A DNA stretch of 64,000 nt from contig NC_063257.1 of NCBI RefSeq assembly GCF_019578655.1, forward strand, positions 20,770,001 through 20,834,000. Direction: 5' to 3'. The notes under the pieces are model-generated. The model ran no database searches, had not been told where the DNA came from, and was given only the letters and a program-made list of their open reading frames with translations. Shown piece after piece: positions 56,521 to 64,000 of this stretch; the first letter of the stretch is position 1; each line of letters starts with the position of its first letter. The DNA comes from Ricinus communis (taxonomy: Eukaryota > Streptophyta > Magnoliopsida > Malpighiales > Euphorbiaceae). Made by a program: the position numbers and the translations under genes.

Positions 56521-56548
56521 GGCTATGGTTCCATGCCTTAGGAGGTTA
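56517..56548 (+). other. Recombination junction: integrase of copy 1 joined to protease of copy 2
   Basis: Integrase ends at DYFSK, and the next bases (AGTAGGCTATGGTTCCATGC) continue as RLWFHALGG, the equivalent of GRPWFHAL in the protease at 51560. Two copies of one family are therefore fused head to tail through unequal positions. Confidence 0.55.
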
Positions 56549-57701
56549 TGAGAACCCATGTAGCACAAGAAATCCTACTCCAACAAGGAATCCTAATGAT
56601 GAAAATTCCACTTGCTCAAGGAATCCTACTTCAATAAGGAATCCTAATCCAACAAGGAGTCCTGATGATATTAGGAGTTCAAGTGATAAAAGGAATTCTA
56701 TTTCCACTAGGAATTCTAATCCAACGAGGAGTCCTAGTCTGATTCAAAGTCCAAGTGAGATTGGGCTTAATCAAAACAATAGACCTCAAGATACTCTTAT
56801 CAACTTAATCCAATATATGCAGGCATGATCAAGATAAGATAAACCCAAGATAATCAAGTTAAGCTATTTGGAGTCTAATACTCAAGAATGGGCCGCTTAT
56901 TACATTTTACTTAAGCCCAAATGTCATGTTTATTATATGGGCTAGGGTTGGATGAATTTTAGGAGTATTTGCTCATTTAAAGAAGTCTTTTAATAGTTAG
57001 GAGTCTTGCTTTAAGTTATCTTTTTAGTTTAGGAGTTCTAGTCCTAGTCTTCTTGTTATTTGCTTCATTATCATTATAGAATTAGAGTTTTTAAGGCCTA
57101 TATAAGCTAGTACGGGTTTCTATATAAAGGGAGTTGTTGAATATTAATTATTTTAGAGTTAATTTTCTTTTTTTGTTCTTTATGAACTTGGTGAATTTAT
57201 CAAGTGAAGGCTTGGTGTTTTACAAACTTAGTTTAATCTAAACTTATGTTTATGTTAAACAACCTTTAACTATTTATAATTAAGGTTCTTAAGTACAAGT
57301 TATTTAAGGGTCTTGTTAAAAGTTAGAATTTCTTCCCTTGATTAGGTGAACGATCCTCGGTAAAGATATCAAAATTGAATACGGGTTTGGCACAAGTTAG
57401 CCACATTCGTATCATTAATGATGAGAATCCATGTAGCATAAGGAATCCTAATGATGGAAATCCTACTTGCTCAATGAATCCTACTTTAACAAGAAATTAT
57501 AATTCCGCTAGGAATCCTAATCCAGCAAAGAGTCCTTATGACATTAGGATTTCAAGTGACAAAAGGAATTCTATTTCCACTAGGAATCCTAATCCAACTA
57601 GAAGTCCTAGTCCAATTCTAAGTCCAAGTGAGATTGGGCTTAATCAAAACAATGGGCCTCAAGATACTCTTATCAACTTAATCCAACATATGGAGGCATG
57701 A
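56549..57701 (+). repeat. 277-bp direct repeats around a 596-bp promoter-like segment
   Basis: 56549-56825 and 57422-57698 are equal in length and nearly parallel, both TGAGAA(C/T)CCATGTAGCA to AGGCA. Each stays open and holds degenerate 9-residue repeats of the RNPNPTRSP type before SPSEIGLNQNN, GPQDTLINLIQ and a stop. The spacer has TATATAAAGGGAG (57120-57132) and a leader-like stretch. It replaces the protease-RT linker of Tat copy 2. A terminal-repeat element in miniature is possible, but no PBS, polypurine tract or target duplication is seen. Confidence 0.6.
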
Positions 57702-57714
57702 AAATAAAATTATT

Positions 57715-58665
57715 AATTTTTTTATGATGATGATGTAATAACGTCCGACATTTATGAGGATGATGTTTCTTTTCTTTCCAAGATCAATGATATAAACAAT
57801 TTTGCTTACTTGTATGATATTTTTCCTGATGATAGTGTGCATTTTAATAATCATGAATGTGCATTATGACATCAATTCCATACAAATTGACTCATTTTAA
57901 TTTAGGAATAAATAAAAATCCAAGGAACATTATGATAGCTCATGATATAACTCCCGAGGAGAGAAGAGAACTAGAAAAAATAATGGAGAAAGGAAAGAGG
58001 TATTTGCTTAGTCCTACGACAACATGCAAGGGTTAGATAGAAAGATAGCGGAGCACCACATCCCAATGTTTCCATACATCAAGCCAATCAAGCAAAAAAT
58101 GAGAAGGCTAAGGCTGGAATGGGCAGAGAAGATTCGGGAAGAAGTTGCTAAGCAAGTGAAAGCTAATTTCCTCGATGTAGTCGACTATACCAAATGGTTG
58201 GCGAACATCGCCTGGTCCCCAAGAAGGATGGTAAACAAAGAATGTGTGTCGATTATCGGTATCTAAACAAGGCATTGCCCTAAAGATGATTTTCCTCTTC
58301 CTCACATAAAGATCATAGTTGACAGTATGGCTTGAAGTGCTATGTATTCCTTCACTGATGGTTTCTCCGGATACAACCAGATCATGATGTCAGTAGTATA
58401 CAAATTGAAAACATTATTCATCATTAAAAAGGGGACATACTGATACAAGGTCATGCCCTTTGGACTAAAGAATATGAGGGGAAACTTATCAAAGAGCAGC
58501 CACCATCTTGTTTCACAACATGATGCACAAAGAGGTGGAGGTATACATAGATGACATGATGGTAAAGTCTGAAACAAGGGAAGGGAACTTTTAGGCTCTT
58601 GATAAGTTCTTAGGATGAGTGGAAGGGTATAACTTTAGGCTCAATCTGAAGAAGAGCATATTTAG
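57715..58665 (+). pseudogene. Tat-type linker and RT, copy 2
   Basis: Matches 52173-52710 and 54528-54930 of copy 1: SDIYEDDVSFLSKIND, IAEHHIPMFPYIKPIKQKMR, RLRLEWAEKIREEVAKQVKA, NFLDVVDYTKWLANI, then MPFGLKN and EVEVYIDDMMVKS, where the catalytic pair is still Asp-Asp. Several frameshifts. This copy has no solo LTR, so it shows the undisturbed order. Confidence 0.75.
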
Positions 58666-59800
58666 GGTAACGTGAGGAAAGTTGCTGAGGCATATAGTGA
58701 GTCAACGGGGAATAGAAAGGTAAAGGCTACTCAAGAGATGCGAGCGCCAAAGACCAAGAAAGAGGTCAGAGGATTTTTAGGACATCTGCAATATATCAAC
58801 AGGTTCATTTTCAAGCTCACAATGATTTGTAATCCTATATTCAAGCTTTTGAGGAAAACACCAGCCCGTTGTATGGGATGAATACTGTCAGAAAGACTTT
58901 GATAAGATCAAAGAGTATCTAATGAAGCCGCCAGTACTAAAGCCACTAAAGGATGGAAAACCATTGATTTTATACTTAGCCTTAGAAGAGGAAACCATAG
59001 GAGCAATAATGGCGTAGTGTGGCCCAAATAACGTGGAGCATGCGCTCTACTATCTTAATAAGATGTTGCTGCCTTATAAGTTGAAGTATAACCTCGTAGA
59101 GAAGACATGTCTAGCCATGATATGGACTACAAGGAAGCTGAGACATTATTTCCAATTTTATAGGGTGCAGGCGATTTCGAAAATAGCCCATTAAAATACC
59201 TGTTTAAAGCTTCGTCTCTTACAGGAAAGCTAGCTAGATGGTTAGTACACCTGATAGAGTTTGACATCATGTACGTCACCAAAAAGGTAGTCAAGAGTAG
59301 GGTTGTAGCAAAGTTTTTAGCTCAGAATGCGATTAAAGGAGATGACCCTTGGGATCTAGAGTTCCTTAATAAGAATTTGGGGGCAACTAAGATTCAAGAG
59401 TGGAAAATGTACTTCGATGGAGCTGTAAATACAAAAGGTGCAGGGTTAGGGGTAGTTCTGATTACTCCAGAAGGAGAGATGCTACCAATGGCTAAAAGAT
59501 TGGATTTTAGAGTGACTAATAACATGGCAGAGTAATAAGCATGTTTATTTAGATTAGAAGCAGTTGTGGCGGCAGGAACGAGGCAACTGATGGTCTATAG
59601 GGATTCCATGCTAGTGATCCAACAAGCAATTAAAGAATAGGATGAAAAAGATGAGAGATTGAAACCATATGTCAATTACCTCAAGACTTTAGTTTGCAAT
59701 TTTTCCAAGTGTTTGTTCATATACTTGCCATGAGATGAGAATTAGATGGCAGATGCGTTACCTACCCTATTTTCAATATTTAACAACCCCTCACAACTTC
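58666..59800 (+). pseudogene. Tat-type RT connection and RNase H, copy 2
   Basis: KVKATQEMRAPKTKKEVRGF, LGHLQYINRFIFKLT, NVEHALYYLNKMLLPYKLKY, then RNase H with IQEWKMYFDGAVNTKGAGLG, VVLITPEGEMLPMAKRLDFR and VTNNMAE (59401-59535). The block aligns with 54960-56000 of copy 1. Stops are fewer than in copy 1 but the frame is still broken. Confidence 0.75.
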
Positions 59801-59829
59801 CAATAAAGCCGTTGGTGATCATAAAGTGA

Positions 59830-61156
59830 GGAGCACCCTATTATTAAGGAGATTGGGTCATGCAAGTTCAGATGGGAGCAAAAGAGAAGCCATGGTTCTA
59901 CGATCTGAAGAGGTTTATAGAACATAGAGTGTATCCAAAGGAAGCAACTGCAAAGGAGAGATACAAGTTGTGGATACAGGCTAGAAGTTACCTCAGCCAT
60001 GAAGGAGTGTTGTATAGAAGAATGGCTTCAAGTGTCCAACTTTAATGTGTTACTAAGGCAGAAGCGCAAGTAGTGATGGAAAAAATGCATAAAGGAGTGT
60101 GCGGGCCTTATACGAACGACATAGTGTTGATTAAGAAGATCCTGCGTCAAGGCTACTACTAGTTAATGATGGAAAAGGATTGTATAGCCTTAGTATGGAA
60201 ATTCCATGAGTGCCAGCATTACAATGACCTGATTCATATACCTCTAACTAAGTTACATAACGTCTCCATGGCCTTCTGTAGCCTAGGGAATTAATGTCAT
60301 TGGAGAAATAAAACCTCCTTCAAATTGTCACAAATACATAGTAATGGCGATCGAATATTTCTCCAAGTGGGTAGAGGCTAAGTCATTCACTACTGTGGGG
60401 GCAAGAAAAATAGCCAGATTGATAAAAAGGAATATGATCTGCAGATATGGAGTCCCATGTCATGTTGTGACAGATAATGGGGTGCGGTTCATAGGAGAAA
60501 CGGTGGACTTGCTAGTAGAATATAAGATCGAGCATTACAGGTCTTCTCTGTATAGACCTCAAGAAAATGGAGCGGTGGAAGCAGCTAACAAGAACTTAAT
60601 GAAAATTCTCTCGAAGATTGTACGGAATCACAAGGATTGGTTATTTCAGTTACCCTTTGCACTTTGGGAATATTGAAAAATTGAGCAAACATTGACAGGA
60701 CAGACTTTGTACTCTTTAGTTTATGGGACTGAAGCGGTCTTGCTAGTTGAGTTGGAGTTGTAGTCTTTAAGAGTTGTATTGGAGGCATAAATACCATAGT
60801 ACCAACGAGCTGAGCAGAGGTGTCAACGGTTGCCTCTAATCGATCAAAGAAGGATGAAAGCCATATATAATATGCAGTTGTACGAGAAATGAATAGCCAC
60901 GACATTCAATAAGAAAGTAAAGCCAGGAAAGATCAGAGCAGAGGATTTGATAGTGAAACACATAAAACCTGTTGTATTTGACCTAAGAGGGAAGTTCAAG
61001 CCTAATTGGGAAGATCCATACTGGGTAAAGAAAATCTTGCCTAAGGCTGTCGCTAAAATCTCAAATTTGGAGGGAAATGAGTTTTTTGATTCAATCAACC
61101 TAGATCGTCTCAAGAAATACTATAAAATATATGTAATAGAAAAAATAACCTGTTGA
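59830..61156 (+). pseudogene. Tat-type integrase, copy 2
   Basis: MQVQMGAKEKPWFYDLKRFI, YLSHEGVLYRRM, ECQHYNDLIHIP, then the core MAIEYFSKWVEAKSFTTVGA, CHVVTDNGVRFIGE (second catalytic Asp) and PQENGAVEAANKNLMKILSK (catalytic Glu), FQLPFALWEY. The C-terminus is KIRAEDLIVKHIKPVVFDLR, GKFKPNWEDPYWVKKILPKA, NLDRLKKYY and a stop at 61154. The 110-residue core block is intact; the rest is frameshifted. It is followed by the AAAACCCAAAAAGGGCTGG repeat motif. Confidence 0.8.
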
Positions 61157-61430
61157 TCAGAAAACCCAAAAAGGGCTGGTTAGGCAAAAATTAGGGCAAT
61201 GAGAGAAAATAATCAGCTAGAAAATTTAAAAAGACTTGCTGATGACATGAATTGTATCATGAGAAATTAAAATGTACCCATTTAGGCCTCCATTAAATGA
61301 ATAAATTGTTTGGGATTCTTATCAAATATATATGTCTGTTTATTACTTTACATAATAATTGAAAAGAAAAATTAAACTAAAGTACTAAGCAAAGTAAATG
61401 ATATAAAAAATGAAACATATTTTTCATTTT
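61157..61430 (+). other. Post-pol region of Tat copy 2
   Basis: Begins with one copy of the motif GAAAACCCAAAAAGGGCTGG...TTAGGCAAAAATTAGGGC, also found tandemly at 8571-8705 (reverse strand). No coding similarity. Confidence 0.5.
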
Positions 61431-62726
61431 CTTCTCTTTGCATTTGCATCTGCATCTACATCTTTAGAATCAGTAACTAGCTCTCAAGTCATATTGAACA
61501 TCATAAATCTAATAGGAGTCGTAATTTGTAGCTCGAACTAAGCTTTGTAGTTATCATCCGTGGTTAGATCGCCATCAAAGTTAAGGTTGCGCTATATGTC
61601 CTGGCAAGCTAGAGTCTCTCCATCTTGGGTCAAATACAATAGGTCTTATGTGTTTCAATACCAAATTAAGAGGGAATTCCAAGATCTGTTGCTTCTGCCC
61701 ACACTGACAGCGAAGTCTTGAGGGCGTGTAGAAAGTGGATGCCCGCAATCCAAGTAAAGGCACACAGTCATCGTATACCTTAAGAGCAGTGAATAAGAGT
61801 ATTTGGGATTCCCTTCATCCAAGAAATTCAGCCATCATAGTTCCGTAGGGTAACCATTGATCAAACTTGCACGTGCTTCGGCTCATATTTGTCGATGTTC
61901 CTTAGGATGGTCAATACTTGGAGCTTTTCACGCAACTAAATCTATAAAAGAAAAGAAAAAAGAAAAAGGAAATTAAAAAAAAAGAAAAGAAAAAGAAAGC
62001 TAAGTTGAAAATCCGAAAGGGCCTGCTAAGTTGAAAACCTAAAAGAGTAGCTTAAGCAAAAATTAAGGCAGAAATAATAAAGAAAAAAAAAAGAGATTTA
62101 GTTGTGTGCCTGTAAGAGAATGAGGCTACGTCCAAACCATTAATGAATTTTATACATGTCTAGCCCAATGATGGTTTCAGCCAGAATTATGGGTACAGGA
62201 TCTCCTCCATGCTCCACCTAATTAATGATGCTATCAATCCTAATATCTCCCCCTTCCTAAGGTGAAGTTAGCAGAAATTGGGCATAAAGACAAAAGTCCA
62301 GCATTCGAATCCAAGCAGGTGTTCCTCTTTCTTTCTTCTCACAACAAGAGATTAGAGAGGTAAGGGTAATATGCTCACTAATAGAATGGGAAAGTACTTC
62401 ACTTAGGGGCATATCAAATAGCTCCACCAATTTTCTAGAAAATGGATCATCAAGCTTAGGCAAGGCAATCAGATAAGAAAAATCCATAAGGCCTCCAAGA
62501 ATTACAGAAAACTCCTCAATCATGGGGCACAGTTCTTGCCCATTGAATCTAAAGACATGGTCTCTTGGACACCAAAATTTGACAACAGAACGAAAGAACC
62601 CATAATCAAGCTTAGTATGTTGCATGGATTTAAATGATGAAAGGTGACATTTCCTAAGTTTGATCCAATCATCACTAGTTAGGGTTTTGAGAAGGGTTTA
62701 TAGGCTTTTAGCACTTTTTTAGACAT
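61430..62726 (-). pseudogene. Antisense PMD ORF of Tat copy 2, two exons
   Basis: From ATG 62726: MSKKVLKAYKPFSK, then LTSDDWIKLRKCHLSSFKS, MQHTKLDYGFFRSVVKFWCP, HVFRFNGQELCPMIEEFSVI, FSRKLVELFDMPLSEVL, CEKKERGTPAWIRMLDFCLY and AQFLL. Intron 61942-62110, where the donor has become GC. Exon 2 carries the equivalents of ILRNIDKYEPKHVQV and PLLGLRASTFYTPSRLRCQC (to 61581). It is a plant mobile domain protein, antisense to pol and downstream of integrase, a known place for extra ORFs in Tat elements. Stops and frameshifts disable it. It shares gene structure with 39384-40720. Confidence 0.65.
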
Positions 62727-62783
62727 GCTTTTCAACTTTTGAAGATGACAATCATGTATGGGGAGGTGTGAGGGGTGCATATG

Positions 62784-62872
62784 TATTTATAACCCTCAAA
62801 TCAGTGTTTTATTTGGACTCTGTAACTGTAGAGCTGAATCGGCTGTATGATGTCATCAAGCCGCTTTTCGGT
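62784..62872 (-). promoter_or_regulatory. Putative promoter of the antisense PMD ORF
   Basis: On the minus strand CCGAAAAGCGGCTTG and CAGCCGATTCAGCTCTACAG (62829-62872) belong to the palindrome family of the Tat LTR. TATAAATA lies at 62784-62791, 58 bases before the ATG at 62726. A short pyrimidine-rich leader follows. Inference from order and spacing only. Confidence 0.5.
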
Positions 62873-64000
62873 CTTTTGGAGGATTTATTTTTGGCGTTTT
62901 CTTAGCCATGGTCATATGTACACTCAAAATAGATAATTTCAAGAAGGAAATTATGATAATACATGTGCCAAAACTGCGAAATTTTATATATCAAAGGTCA
63001 AGTTTTATAAGAAAGCAGCAAAAAGAAAAGTATAAGCAATAATAAAAGACTCAACAGCTAGGGTTCTCTCACAAATCCCCCATCCCATCGTTTGAATCGG
63101 TGTCCATCCCCTAAAAGTCCACAAGACAGATAGCTGAAGTGTCATAGTGTTGATCCTACATTGTTGAGCGTCAATCTGACCCTGCTGGTCGTCCACATGC
63201 CCTTGCAAGCTCTCGTGGTCTCTTTAAGGAAAACCTAAAGGAGATTAGTTAATATACGTACATACATACATACATACTGCATTTCATATTGCATTCTTTA
63301 TCTTTACCTGCCAGTCCTCGCCAAGGACGAAGAATTGCCTTCTTACAGCGCCAACCAATTGATGGACGTGCTTGAACTAGTCTCTCTAAACCTGTATGGT
63401 TATTTATATTATGTGTTACTGACATTTTATGAAAAGGAAGGATGCAAAGTACCAAAAAAGAATGACTTATATGTGTGCAAGTACTTGGAGTAAACTTCGG
63501 AGGAAGGTAATGCTCTATGGCGGGCCGATGCTCCATCACACCATGGGGACTAGTATGAGACCATCGAATCTAGGGGAAACAAAATGCTTCGTGGAATCAC
63601 ATCAGACATGATTGTAGGAGGTGCCTTGGAGGCAGCACCCTCAAAGGAACCCAAGATGTGGGAGGGTCTGGAGCATCAGGCAGATTACACCTCGGTCGAC
63701 TCAAGAGAGCGGGGGCATGACGGATGAACTGTAAACAAAATGGTTGGATAAAAAAAAGATAAAGAATCTGAAGTAAATCAGAAAAGGTACCTAAGCCGTG
63801 ATGTCATCTTCGAACGACACAGTCCCCAGCAACTGAGAAATAAAGAAAGTGTAGTCTATCCTCCAAGACTGGACAATGTGATCCTTAGGCTCGTCATATC
63901 TTGCCCAACATGTTGCTAGCTCCTCCCCAGTAAGATCTGTTGTCTAGAACATAGAAAGAGGTAGAGGGAAAGGTACTCGGCATCTAGTAGGGTCTCGCTC
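62873..64000. other. Stretch without a recognisable gene
   Basis: The minus strand has GHVDDQQGQIDAQQCRIN (63208-63155) and ATCWARYDEPKDHIVQSWRI (near 63900), short pieces that look like decayed coding sequence, but I recognise no family. A (CATA)n run lies at 63258-63277. Probably more of the Tat element. Confidence 0.3.

Noticed and set aside
56549..57698. Firm call of a complete TRIM element
   Set aside because: Flanks differ (GGTTA against TGAAA), no primer-binding site follows the first repeat and no polypurine tract precedes the second.
61940..62100. A-rich tract as a LINE or SINE tail
   Set aside because: It matches the polypyrimidine tract and repeat motif of the PMD intron on the minus strand, with a homologous intron at 40028-40191.

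Overview
The window looks like gene-poor chromatin of a eudicot nuclear genome. It is AT-rich, genes have GT/AG introns, and old nested LTR retrotransposons fill most of it. I recognise one host gene that looks functional: a three-exon CHX-type cation/H+ antiporter (44.0-49.2 kb, + strand). No rRNA, tRNA or CRISPR was seen. The species cannot be fixed from the sequence.

Layout. (1) 1-10.98 kb: 3' part of a plus-strand Ty3/gypsy element of Tat/Ogre type, with a 21-bp minisatellite just before its 3' LTR. That LTR is split by an Athila-type solo LTR and meets, head to head, a second Tat element on the minus strand (3' LTR 5803-8096, gag remnant about 9.9-10.4 kb, PBS 10960-10977). (2) 10.98-29.0 kb: the 5' LTR of the minus-strand Tat element, split by a 15.3-kb Athila-type element (11702-27010, minus strand, TSD TTGCC/TTGTC). 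The Athila element carries gag, protease, RT, RNase H, integrase and an extra 3' ORF. It is itself interrupted by a 2.27-kb solo LTR (TSD TTTAG) and holds a piece of a host NPG1-like TPR gene. (3) 29.0-33.1 kb: two partial Tat LTRs in plus orientation and a decayed plant-mobile-domain (PMD) pseudogene. (4) 33.1-37.9 kb: a second Athila-type element (plus strand) with protease and RT deleted. (5) 38.4-43.4 kb: a PMD pseudogene and two partial Tat LTRs. (6) 43.4-49.2 kb: the CHX gene and its upstream region. (7) 49.3-62.9 kb: a LINE 3' end, then two rearranged Tat gag-pol copies. The first is split by a 1.8-kb solo LTR with perfect TSD; the second is followed by an antisense PMD ORF. (8) 62.9-64 kb: nothing recognisable.

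How the parts relate. The Tat copies share long LTRs (about 2.25 kb) with a TATA box and a cluster of GCCGATCGGC-like palindromes. The same type of cluster lies near the start of the PMD antisense ORFs, with its own TATA box in one case. The Athila copies use another cluster (CACGGCCGTG-like) beside the LTR TATA box, and this also recurs beside an internal TATA box downstream of integrase, upstream of the extra ORF. This suggests that both lineages drive their accessory ORFs from internal promoters built like their LTR promoters. No retroelement here appears able to move on its own.
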